From Udeniomyces pyricola (lineage: Eukaryota > Basidiomycota > Tremellomycetes > Cystofilobasidiales > Mrakiaceae): a DNA stretch of 64,000 nucleotides. This document shows, piece by piece, positions 24,617 through 35,807 of the stretch. The first letter of the stretch is position 1. Each line of letters begins with the position of its first letter. A program made the position numbers and the translations under genes. The stretch is from assembly GCA_039545295.1 (NCBI GenBank), contig BCIK01000018.1, positions 248,001-312,000 on the forward strand, read 5' to 3'. The notes under the pieces were generated by a model. It was not told the origin of the DNA. It made no database searches and saw only the letters and a program-made list of their open reading frames with translations.

Positions 24617-25136
24617 GGTGAATGGACAAAGGATCGGTGGGGGAGCGAAGAGAGAAGAGAAGTCGAGAAGAGAAGGGCAGACAGAAAACAAAGCGAATCG
24701 AACGATTAAACGATTGCGCACGCGCGTGCGCGTCGTGGCGCGTGACCGGCTGGGCACGTGACGGCAGATGATAACTGCTTCTAGCTTCTAGCTTCTATCT
24801 AAAATTCCATTCAACTTATCATCATGTTACTCTCGTAGGTTGACGTTGTTGGAAATTTCGATGGGTGCCTTGTTGGCCCCTTCGGTACATGAGGTACCAC
24901 CAATCCTCCCTGCGATCTTGGCCTCACAGCTCTTGATCTCTCTGTTCATACTCGCTTTCATTAGACACACATACGTAGACGCGGGTCGATATATGACATA
25001 GACATAGATATATACATATATATATATATATATATGACCTCATTGAAACGTACAGAGTCTCAACTACCCGTCCTCACGGCCATGCCGACCTTGCTAGCTT
25101 AGATCGCTCATCCCCCTGGCTTCAGTAACCCTTCCA
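24617..25136. other. Intergenic region with TA repeat
   Basis: About 520 bases upstream of ERG2 and downstream of the ZCCHC8-like gene. It includes GCGCACGCGCGTGCGCG near 24716-24733, a near-perfect palindrome in the ERG2 5' region. A dinucleotide TA run lies near 25013-25036. Confidence 0.5.
25013..25036. repeat. TA dinucleotide repeat
   Basis: A run of alternating T and A, part of a longer ATAGATATATACATATA stretch, located between ERG2 and the ZCCHC8-like gene. Confidence 0.85.
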
Positions 25137-28007
25137 TCACCATCTAGCCCGCTTGACCGGTCGGTCGTCTCTGCTATATCGATGTCGATCGACCTCATCA
25201 TACCGATCGGTTCTAGGTGGCGAGTCACGTCTACTCCTCAGTGGAGGTGAGGGTGATCTTGGTCGACGTGGCGGTGGCGAGGCCAGAAAGGGCGGAGAGG
25301 AGTCCCGCCGACGACGTGAAGCGTATGGCGGCGAGCTCGGATGTCGGTAGCGATGAGATGGTGGTGGCGGAGAGAGAGGAGACCTGTAGCGATGCCGTAG
25401 CGGAGGGGAGGGAGATCTATAGCGATGCCGTGACGGAGGGGAGGGAGATCTATAGCGATGCCGTGACGGAGGGGAAGGAGACCTGTATCGATGTCGTGGA
25501 GGAGGGGAGGGAGACCTGTACCGATGACGCGGAGGAGAAGAGGAAGGTGGACGGCGATGATGTCGATTCGTGCGATCATCACGTGACCGTCTGTCGTCCA
25601 TAAGCGAACGTTGTAAAGCTTCATCACGGGATGAAGCGACACGTCCTCCTCGCTCGCGAGCGGAAACACTGGGATTGTTATGTGATGATTGGGTTGGAGG
25701 TGATGAGTGAGAGCGGGAAGTTGTGAAGTGCGAAGACGACGATGAAGAGGATTGATCACGTTGTGGATAAGTGTGATGGACGTCAGATTGAGAAGGTAGT
25801 AGACTTGAGCGATTTGCTGCTGTTGTGTGATCGGTGGGCTGGTCATTGCCATGTGGGTGACGCAGAGGAGAGGGTGAGCGATCGGAAGTCAAAGTAGGTG
25901 GACAATGTGAATCTCGAGGAGATGGGGAGTGTGAATGCAGCATTGATTGTGGCTTAGGGAAGGACACCGACTGTTGACTGGGAAGTGAGACAGGAACAGA
26001 TGCGGTTGGTAGAGATGATGTGGGCGCTAGGAGAGGCGGTGATGGATCCTCCACTGGGGGTGGTGGTGGAGAGGGCAGAGTGAAGAGAGAAGGGTGACCA
26101 AGAGAAGATTCCGAGGGTGGAACCTCGGGTGGCGGCGGCGGCGGCGGCGCCGGTGGCTCACAAGGCGGAGAAGGTGGAGGCTTCTCAGCAACAACATGTT
26201 GTCGGTGCCAGGCGTCAATTGCAGCGGCTTCATCTTGGGCTGCCTTACGATTTTGCAGCTCCTGCCAGATCCGCATCCTTCGCATTCCCTCGGGCTCCAC
26301 AGGTGGCTTCACAGCTAGCATAGCCTGGTAAGGACGACGCGGGGAGTGTGGATGTTTTCGAGGGCTCTGGGAAGGATCCGCATGCAAAGGATCTAACGAG
26401 TTGGTGGAGAGTGGGGGAAGGGGTAGTGGGCGATGGATGTTGAACACTGGGAGGAGGGCGGACGAAAAGAGGTTCGTAGGATATTCCACCCATCGCTTTG
26501 GAGCAGCTGTGAGATTGGCGTCGGAATCTTCTATTGTAGACGAGCCAGAATCAGAAGAAGAGGATGTCGAGGACTCGGATGAGGAGCAAGAGACGCTAGA
26601 TGCGCTGTCCTGTTCGGAAAAAAGAATGACGCCTTCCTGCTCAGGAACCGTCGATACGGAGGACTGCAAATCTTCGTTGGGGATAAAGCTCGAAGAATCG
26701 TAGATCTCGAGCGTAGGGGTCGGCTCTCGATCAGATGGACCGGGTGGGAGAATGCTCTCCCGACAGCGCTCCTTCGGGTCTGTCACATGCGGTGGCGGTT
26801 GGGAAGGTCAAGCCATCAGCAACTTGGGACTTCGCTCTTCACACAATCACATAAAGGCTATGATGCCAACGTACTTCTGACTGTATAAAACCCTGGCGGA
26901 TAGCCCCACCGGCTCATTCCCGTCCAGATCCAGCTTCCAGGCTCCTTGCCCTCATCTCCCTCTCTCAGAGCGTCCTTGAGAACCTCGCTAAGTTTACCGG
27001 GCTCGTGTCGATCTAGCATCTCAAGCCTCTGTAGCATGAAATCGTCCGAGTGGAACAGGGGACCATCGGCGTCGTCAAATCGCTCGTCGTCGCGGGCTGC
27101 CTCGAGCGAAGCTTCGTATTCGGCTCGGTTCTGGCGGATGACGGAACGGTCGCGAGGGATGGGACAGTTGCTAACGGCATGGTCTGGGGAACCGCAGTTG
27201 TAACAAAGTCTGATGTTGTATGAAGCAGTGAGGGGGTCAAGGCGAACAGATTAGCAAGAGCTGGATTGGGAATACCAATGAGTTGGACATCAGGAGAGAA
27301 ACGTACCGGGCAGGTCTAGGTCGTATGCTCCAGTCCTTGCCACCGTTGACTCCCATCTGAGCTGAATATTCCTCTCCAACAATGCCTCCTTCCACTTCAT
27401 TGTACTGAATGCTAACGTCTTTGACTCTAGCATCAACAATTTCCCTTTTAGTGCCATCATCTCGGTGTGTCCGATCACGCGACATGCCGACGTCATCAAC
27501 AACCCAACCCAGCTCGACTGGCTCTTGTTCTTCGACCGCAACCTCTTGCGGCCTATCTGGCAGTAGTCCTACGGGGATTCGGGCGAAATTGGCGAACGTC
27601 TCGATCAGGAGGGACGAGATGGCTTCGTTGTCGGCTTCGAAGAGTGTGGGCACGAGGCTATCGAGGGGGAAGGAGAAGAAGGCTCGGCCGACAGCAGTCC
27701 GCCAGGGTGTGTTGATGAGGGCTAGACCGATGGAACGGAGTGGAAGGGGTGAGGACTGAGATGTGTATGTAGATCGAGAGGAGGGTGTAGGAGATTGTTC
27801 AGGTGAATGTAATGACAGAATGGAGATATCATCGGAGAAGGACGACGGGGCTTCAATCGGAAATGGTCGGGAAAAAGGAGATGGTGTGAGCGAGCGAGAT
27901 CGAGATGAAGCTGGAGAAGACACGGCATCGTCGAGAGGAATTAAGGAGGAGATATCGGACCACGTGGGCGAGGATGGTGGGGGTGAGGGAGAAGGAGACG
28001 GCGTGTC
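25137..28007 (-). CDS. ZCCHC8-like zinc-knuckle and PSP-domain protein
   Basis: Resembles ZCCHC8, the scaffold of the nuclear exosome targeting complex. The first recognised exon (about 27310-28007) is disordered and then conserved around WRTAVGRAFFSFPLDSL. A later exon carries the CCHC knuckle CYNCGSPDHAVSNCP (about 27150-27210). It is followed by a PSP domain with HEPGKLSEVLKDAL and WGYPPGFYT. The PSP end joins to NPKERCRESILPPG in the last exon (25137-about 26785). That exon is Ser/Pro-rich and contains tandem RHRYRSPSPP units before the terminal KRARW. A CCHC immediately followed by PSP is diagnostic of the family; the RS/SP tail suggests binding to spliceosomal partners. The 5' end is not fixed: the exon starting at 28007 needs a phase-1 donor upstream, and no ATG there fits; a candidate ATG at 28068 is out of phase. 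Confidence 0.75.
25365..25555 (-). repeat. Tandem 30-bp coding repeat (RHRYRSPSPP)
   Basis: About six tandem copies of a 30-base unit within the last exon of the ZCCHC8-like gene. Four copies read RHRYRSPSPP almost exactly; the outer ones are degenerate (RHRYRSPLSPP, SHRYRHPSSPP). The same DNA is also open on the other strand, which is a shadow frame. Confidence 0.88.
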
Positions 28008-28112
28008 TGCAATAGGTCAAGGAAGAGCATAAGGTGGGTAAGTATGTTGAATCTCGGTCGACCATCATTCGCCTTGCAACACGGCGATGTGGTGAATAAT
28101 GCTGACCGATGA

Positions 28113-28603
28113 TTATTGGGTCTGATCCTTCGCTACTGAGCTCGGCTGTGAAGGGTTGTTGGCCTTGATCATCGTCGTATCGCCATCGTCTGTGGGTCGC
28201 CACTCGCTGAGGGTCCGCTTGAGCTGGTCGAGGTCGTCGATTCGATGGCGGAGAATCTCTCGGCCGTCGAGGTGGAGGACGGGGACGTGGTATTGATAGA
28301 GGCGTCTCCATTTCTTGCGGGTGAGATCAGATGCGTTTTCGGGCGTTCGCCGGATGTCGTAGAGTTGGAGATCGAAGGGGACCTAGAGAGAGGATAGGGT
28401 GGATGAAAGTAAGGAAGGGAGAGCAAGGATGACGATTAGCTATGTTGGTCAATGTCCATGGGGGATGCCATCAACAGTTGAGTGGTAAGGCTCGACTGAT
28501 GGAGACGAACTTGAGGACGGATGGAGGCTAGCTGTTCTTTGACGACTTGGCAGAGGGAGCAGGCAGGACCGCTGGTGAAGAGAGTGAGGGTGGGGAGCCT
28601 CAT
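28113..28603 (-). CDS. Glutaredoxin-like protein
   Basis: A small thioredoxin-fold protein of the glutaredoxin-like group (DUF836; similar to yeast YDR286C and human C5orf63). Two exons, 28511-28603 and 28113-28382, give 120 residues. MRLPTLTLFTSGPACSLC contains the CSLC redox motif at the start of helix 1. VPVLHLDGREILRHRID has the cis-proline region typical of thioredoxin folds. A hydrophilic C-terminal tail of about 25 residues follows. The intron is GT-AG, phase 0. The substrate or partner is unknown. It lies only about 100 bases downstream of the 5' region of the ZCCHC8-like gene on the same strand, and diverges from the PA2G4 homologue. Confidence 0.85.
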
Positions 28604-28984
28604 ATGGGGGAGGATGGCTATGCGGAGGGAAGGGTGATCACTATAGTTGTAAGGTACGCTGCAGGCCTGCAAGGGGGCTTGGTTGATCGATCTTTGGATC
28701 TTTGGATCTTTGGATCTTTGGTTCATACATGATCATCATATGATGCAAGGGTCAACATGGCTGTGCATGGCTGTGCATGTGGCCCATTGACTGGCTCATC
28801 ATCAGGCAGGGTCACCGGTCAAGCTGCTTGCACTCGCCCTTGCTTGCCTGCCTGGCCTTGCGTCGGGTCGCTCGCTCTTGGGTCGCTCGAAAACTCTGGC
28901 TGGTCCATTCCATCTTGACCCCATCAACCCCCCTCCCCTCGCTCTTCCCTTTCCCTCTTTCCTACCCTTTCCTTTACAATCAAT
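28604..28984. promoter_or_regulatory. Divergent promoter with GGATCTTT repeats
   Basis: About 380 bases between the glutaredoxin-like gene and the PA2G4 homologue. Near 28690-28724 an 8-base unit (GATCTTTG) is repeated about four times in tandem. The last 80 bases before the PA2G4 ATG are strongly pyrimidine-rich (CCCCTCCCCTCGCTCTTCCC), as in leaders of highly expressed fungal genes. Confidence 0.55.
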
Positions 28985-31417
28985 ATGTCTACCCCTACCC
29001 CTGCCGTCGCCCTTAAGACCAAGGCCCCCGTCGTCGAAAAGGCCCCCGAGGACAAGGGAATCTCCAACGATGTGTGCGTCCATGATTACCTTCTCCTATT
29101 TCTCCGTCACGACACACGCCTTTGCTACCTTACCCCCGTCATTACGCCTTCCATCCACCCATGCCATCGTCCTTACCCAAGCTGATCCATCTATCCCTTC
29201 TCTTCTTATCGGTTGTCCCCGGATCCTCTGAACCGACATCGCAACTGGCATGTTACATCTACCGAATCAAACGTTCTTCGCCGGTTGGCTTTCTTCTCTA
29301 GCCTCACCAAGTACCAGACCGCCTCGACCATCCTCGGACAGGTCATTGCTAAGCTCGTCCCCAAGATTGACGAGAGCAAGTCCATCCTTGAGCTTTGCAT
29401 TGAGTACGTTACTCTTCTCGCGAGTCTTCCTCGCTCTTAGCTCGCATATAGCTAGCAAGACGACTGGGACCACCTCCAGGCAAGAGTGCGTGCCAATTCT
29501 GATCAACTTCGATTCCTCCTCTGTCTTGATCGATGCGCATATATTCAGGGGTGACAACCTGATCGAAGAGGCTGTCAAGGGTGTCTACAACAAGAAGGGT
29601 ACCAAGATCACCAAGGGTCAGTACATTTGCAGGACCAAACACCTCTGGCCCAGTCTTGGCACCTCTCCCTTCTAACGCTTCCCAGTTGCCTGATGAAGAG
29701 GTGGCGTATAGTAGACTCCTGAGCTGACCCTTTGCTCTCTCCGTCTAACTCTGTTCTCCTTGGCACATCCCTATTCGTTTCTAAACCTCTACCTTACTCA
29801 GGTATCGCTTTCCCCACCTCCATCTCCGTCAATAACACCGTCTCGTACTTCTCTCCTCTGCCCTCGGACACCGGAGTTCCTGCTCTCGTCAAGGGTGACG
29901 TTGTCAAGCTCCAGATCGGAGTTCACATCGACGGTGTGCGTGGCAATGCCGTTACTTGATGTGTGATCGTTCGATCCAAAGAACCAAAGTAACTTGTGCT
30001 AATACACGTTGTAACATCGTCTTTCTGTTCACAGTACGCTTCTATCCACGGAGAGACCATCGTCATTGGAGCCACTGAGTCGTCCCCCGTTGAGGAGAGG
30101 AAGGCCGATGTTGTCGAGGCTGCTTACAACGCCGCCCAGGCTGCTGTACGTTACTCCGCCCATGTCGCCAGATGAATCCCGTCGACATGCTCCTACATAT
30201 CCTGACAGAGCCTCTGTTGCTCGACTTGGCCCTTTTGCAGATGCGACTCATCAAGGTTGGAGGCAAGACCTACGACGTCACTGACAACGTCCAGAAGATC
30301 ACCAAGGAGTTCTCGTGTGTCCCCGTCGAGGGCCAGCTCTCGTGCAACGTTCGTGTCCCTCACTCTAATCTAATCAAAGGCTTCATGTGCCTGTGAAAGC
30401 CTTGGCTAATTGCGTAAATCAATTCATGGATCTTGTTTGTCGCGTCTCTTTGGATCAACAGCAAGCCCAGTTCGTCACTGACGGTCCCAAGCGAATCGTC
30501 CTCAACCCCACTGCGTAAGTTGTGATTCTTCCGCATCAACACTCCACTCAGCCGCTTCCCTCGAATCTTACCTAAAAGCTAACATCCATGTCTTTTTCCT
30601 TTTGATTGCCTGCATCAGCGAGCACCGATCCGAGGAGAAGGTCAAGACCTTCGAGGAGGGAGAGGTTTACGGTGTTGACGTTCTCGTCACCACCTCGGCT
30701 GACGGTAAGGCTTCCACCGGAGAGGCCAGGACCACCATCTACAAGAAGTCCGACACTATCTACCAGCTCAAGATGAAGACTTCGCGAACTGTCTTTGCCG
30801 AGATCCAGAAGAAGGTAAGTGGAATCGTCATTTTTCGTCATCTTTGCATCATTGACGACTTGCGTCGTAGTTTTTTCTTCCGCTGGGTTGGTTGAAGAGA
30901 CATGTCAGTGTATTGAACACTTTGTTTCTGCTCTTTTCGCATAATCTTGTTTCCTCTAGGCCGGAGCTTTCCCCTTCACCCTGCGATGCCTTGAGGAGGA
31001 GAAGCGAGCCCGTATGGGTGTCCAGGAGGCTGTCCAGCACTCGCTCCTCCGACCTTACGACATTGTGTGAGTCCATGCGGTTTCACCTTCGTCTATCAAC
31101 TTTTCCTGATCTGCCATGACAGAAACTCACGCTGTGTGGTTCTCGCTTCGATATCTGTTTTAATCGTTTCTTCCAGCAACACCGAGAAGGGATCTTACGT
31201 CTCGCAGTTCTTCTTCACGATTGCCCTCCTTCCTGCCGGTCCCCTCATCATCTCCCCTACCCCTGTTTGGTACTCGGCCTCCAAGGTCAAGTCGGCCAAC
31301 TCGATCAAGGACGAGGAGCTCAAGCGACTCATCACTGCCCGACTGAGGAAGGCCAAGGGTAGCGCTAAGAAGGCCGCCGCTCCCGCCGCTGAGGGTGGAG
31401 AGGAGAAGAAGGAGTAA
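28985..31417 (+). CDS. PA2G4: PA2G4/EBP1-like protein (methionine-aminopeptidase fold)
   Basis: Homologue of EBP1/PA2G4 and S. pombe Cdb4, a pita-bread-fold protein that has lost aminopeptidase activity and binds ribosomes and RNA. Exon 1 (28985-29073) encodes ISNDV, then exon 2 (29302-29403) [20 protein letters not shown]. Exon 3 starts at 29549 (GDNLIEEAV). Later exons carry [20 protein letters not shown], the [15 protein letters not shown] block and the insert ending GQLSCN. The final exons read [21 protein letters not shown] and [19 protein letters not shown]. The end is a Lys/Ala/Glu-rich tail ending GGEEKKE, also typical of EBP1. Around ten introns are needed, with canonical sites wherever I checked. 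Codon choice is strongly biased (GTC, AAG, ATC, CTC), suggesting high expression. Metal-binding residues of true aminopeptidases appear not to be conserved, as known for the family. Confidence 0.9.
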
Positions 31418-31891
31418 GGACAGCAGAAGAAAAGAATACCAAGAATGAAGAATGGGCTTTGTCACGTTTGTAGTCAAACACATATATATACAAGAAAGAT
31501 TTTCATGTTGTCAAAGAGGTTGCTCCAAGTGATGGACGGATTAAGTGACAAACAATTTATGTACATCGATACTGCCCAATGAATGCAGCTGCCTGCCTAT
31601 ATACGACCACCAGATCAGTCACTGATCATAGCTCCGCGTTTGTATCCAGTCAGTTGTACAAATGGGCGTTGGATGATGAGCGGTGTACGTTGTACCTACT
31701 TGTACGTGACGTTGGTAGACACGCTGCTGAAAAGTCAGCTAAAAAAAAAGGTACGAGACTGGTTGCCATAATAATGACAATAACTATTCATGATGAGACC
31801 TGATATTGAGACGATGATCGATGATAAATCTCGAGCTGATTGTACGGAACCCCTCCTCATTGACCTCATCACTTTCCTCTCTCCCCCAGCC
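31418..31891. other. Intergenic region
   Basis: About 470 bases between the PA2G4 homologue and POP1. It contains the PA2G4 3' UTR and an AT-rich stretch near 31740-31800. The POP1 leader ends in CTCTCCCCC just before the ATG. Confidence 0.45.
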
Positions 31892-34800
31892 ATGCCGCCC
31901 AAAACCGAGGCTTCCACCTCGCGAGCTCGTATTCAAGCCGGTCGTCAAATTTCCTCCGGCTCCAATGTCTCTCTCGCTACGTCCTTGTCCGTGTCGGCCA
32001 AACGCAAAGGTCCCTCATCGATCGGTCGAGGCAATGAGGCTTCAATCAAGAGTAGGTGCCGGCTCTTGCTTGACTGGCAAGTCATCACCCTTGACTTTGT
32101 ACACCCGCTGATGTGTCATCTATCGTTCCGTGATGATCGACCAAAGAAATGGCCGGTATCCCTGCTTCGCTCGACATCGAAAAGTTTGCCATGGTAAGAA
32201 CCACATCACTCACGTCGCGTCGGGCCAGCAGACACCGCACCCGAGACTCGTTGGATGGTTCGAGTCGTCATCCGAGCTGCTGATTATGACGCGTGCTCAA
32301 CTGACTCATTCGGTATGTCGCTTATATAACCCAGGCGAGATCATACGAGATCATCGCCATGAAGAATGCCATGAAAACGGCCGTGTATGTCATGTCCTTA
32401 CGCGTCGCGGCGTTTCCTGCTCTCATAGGTTCCCTACCGACGTACTGACTCTACCTTGGTTCCCTCACGCTTGTGAATTTAGGGACAGCTCCGCCAAGCG
32501 AGCTTTCCAAACACTTCCCCGGCATCTGCGCCGACGAGCTGCATCTCACAATGCACGACGTGTCCCAGGAAGGCTGAGATCCAAAGCAGCAGCAGAGGTA
32601 CACATATCCTGTCTCGTTCCGCGCAGACCATTCCCGTGGGCTAGGTGATTAACACTTTTCTGTTCTGCCTTTCGCTCTATCACTCCTCCTATATCCTATT
32701 GCTCTGCATAGATCGATCCCAAAACGGCTCCCATCAAGAAGCACTATCCTAAGAAGAAAATCACCCGCAAGACGGGCTTGACTCGCACCCAACGTCTCCG
32801 CAGACGGCAACGTAAGTGACGCCCCTCGTCACCTTACCCTCACGGCACCCACGTCTCTTTGTCAGAGTATGTTAAGACTGAGCACTCTTTGCAATCATGT
32901 TCCTGACGGGTGAATATAGGATCTAAGATCTGGCTTGAAACACATATTTGGATGGCTAAGCGTATGCATATGGTCAATACGTGGGGGTTTCGACTTGTAC
33001 GTCACAAACTAGTTCTGTCTCTCTAACTTCCTCCTTGTCTTTAGCGACATAATTTGACATTCCACGGTCACGTTCTTCATCGTGTTTCTAGGCCGATCGT
33101 CCAACCGAGAAATCTTTCCGTCCGAATCATCGCGCTTCCGTCCATGGTTCGATCTTAAACGACGTCTCTTACTTCTCCCTCGTCGAACTCAAAGGCTACG
33201 AGGAAATCCTAGAACGTGTCCTAAGGAGGATTGCTGGTGATGCTTGTTGGGGACCGAGGTGCGCACACGTCGTTGGTCGCCTTAATGATGAACTTTGCTT
33301 TCCAAGGAAGCTCGAGCTGGTACCCTAGAGATCTTCATGGTTGACTTGGAGCCATTGTAATCTTATCCACGGCTTTGTTCTTGTTTAGGTTCAGTACTGG
33401 AGCTCGATCAGCCACGACGACACTCCATCACACGTCTTCTTATCCTCTAGGGCTCATCTGCCCCGCCCAAGTTATCTGGTGCCCTTTACCTCCCCCATCG
33501 ACTGCCTCTTCAGCCGCATCGTCTAGTTCCAAATTTCTGAGCTCTGCTACCCCTGCGACGCGACAAGTCTGGATTCGATTTCATCCTGCATCCCATGCCG
33601 AAGTGTGGGGTGCCCTTCGGTTATCCATCACCGCTGTCTTGGAAGAAGAAGCAAATGCTATCAACCACCCTTCGTCAACTCCCGCCCTTGGCTCCAACCC
33701 CCAGGGCCACACTAGTGCGAAGGGGAAGCAGCGTGAAGCTCCGAGGGCTCAAGGAGAGGAACCATCGGAGACAAAGGTTGAACTCAACGATGTGAGGGAG
33801 AGCGTGTGTGCGTTTGAGTTGTTTGGAGCCAAAGTTGGGAGGGTCCTCAAAGCCGGCTTGGGTGGGTTGGTTCGCGCAGAGGACCGGCCAGAAACTAAGA
33901 GTGTAAGTGTCTTCGAGAGCTGTTTGTTTTTTGATATCAATGGGAAGCTTGATTGAAAACTAGATTATAATATACGAAGGAAACACAAACATACCTAGTT
34001 CAAATCTGACCTGTTTCTTCATTTCTTCTTTTTACATTGCTGTTATCCCATCGCGCGGTGGGGATAGATTTGGGATCGCCTTGGAAACCTCAAGACGGCC
34101 GGAAGTATTCCGAGAGGCATGGTCATGGGTCTCAAAGTCTACGATCCTCGTCTCAGGTACGCTTATTCGATCTCTTTCGTCTTGTTTCGTTGGCGAGGAG
34201 ACAGAGTTCCTCTTTGTTCTTTGACTCTTCTCATCTTCAAGCTTAATCTCATTGATTTTTCCGTGTCTTTTTGTGTTGCATTTCGATGGCCCGAAAAAAA
34301 AAAGCTTTCCGCCGAAGAACCCTACGCCTTCAGAAGATAACATCCATATTCCCTGGGTCCTCGAGCCCTCGTCAACGATTGCAAGGTCCGAGCTGTGGGA
34401 CGATCAAGTCCGACGTGACATCAAGACGAACAAGATCAAGAAGGTCGAGTTGGACAAGAGGCGGCAGGCGGTACGTTGTCAAGGACAGACCCTCTCGCGC
34501 ATAGACTGGTTGCCAAGGTCTATTGCTTTTCTCCCTTAAACTCCTCTGCGCCTACTGACCGTCTTTTTTTTTCTTCTTTCTCATTCCAACTTCTTTCGTT
34601 TCCCTTCTCGTTTAGCTCAACAACCCTGGGACCCCTCTCCGAGCGCTCGCCCAAGACGCGCGGATTCCCCTCCTCCTGATTCAGCAAACCCTCTGCCCAA
34701 ACCCTACCTCGACCTCAACTTCGACGACAAATCTCCATGGTTTCCTCCTCTTGCTGCCGTCGTCGTTCGGTCAGCCGTTCCTGACGTCGCTCACTTTCAC

Positions 34801-35597
34801 CGGTACACGTACGGGAGGGATTCGAGAGAGGGCGTCGCAAGCGTACGAGGCTGGAACGAGTGGGTTTCCTCAGGACTGGGCCGGTACGAAAGCGAGTCGG
34901 CGCTGGTGGGACACGAGGGAAGAGGATCAACGTGCCCGATGGGAGAGGAAGCCCAAGGGGAAGCGCGTCAATTGGAACAGTGTCGGCTGGGCAATTGATG
35001 AGAAACCACAGCAGTCGGAGAAGGAAGCAGGGGGCTTCGGTGAAGAAGTCGGCAAGAGTCCTTGGAAACCGGATTGGGTCGGATTGTTGAAGTCTGTCGG
35101 ACGATCATCGTCAGTCTCGACGACCGATCCTCCTTCCTTGTCGTCTTCTTCGACTACAAAAGATGGACAAGCAGGACTGAGGAGTGATGCGCCTGATATA
35201 GGTTCATCCTCATCTGCCGCATCGACCGAAATGAAACCCTGGCTTCTCCTCCTCCCGACTCTCTCCACCAATCTATTCTCAACACTTCTCTCTTCTCCAA
35301 ACCCCGCGGTCGCTCTCCTCGAGACGCTCAACACCTTTCGCAAGAAACGTCAACTCGCCCCGTTAGCCCTGGCCGATGCCCAGTCGATCTTTTCCTCGGC
35401 TCTCGTCAGGGTATCCGTCAAGATGCTCGGGAGAGGCGTCGCGGGCGAAGTCGGACCGATGTATCGCGTGGAGAACCCGGAGGTCGAAGCGGCTTGGCGA
35501 GACGCGTTTGGAGGTGGGAAGAAAGGGAGGGATTTGGATCGGGAAGAAGACGTGAGTAAACCCTCTCTTTTTTTCTTATCCTCCTTCTTCCCCCTCT

Positions 35598-35644
<47 letters not shown>

Positions 35645-35772
35645 CTGGCGTATCCTGTTCTTGTTATTCTCCTACCGTCTTAGCTTGCCTTTGATTGGCT
35701 CCCAATCCTGATCTTCAACCTGTCAATTTCTCCCTTTCGATTTCCTTTTCTCACCCATATATATATCGGCGC

Positions 35773-35807
<35 letters not shown>

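Noticed and set aside
25217..25603. A 128-codon plus-strand frame with repeated EGREIYSDAV-like units
   Set aside because: It is the antisense of the RHRYRSPSPP repeat in the ZCCHC8-like gene; the 30-base period keeps both strands open.
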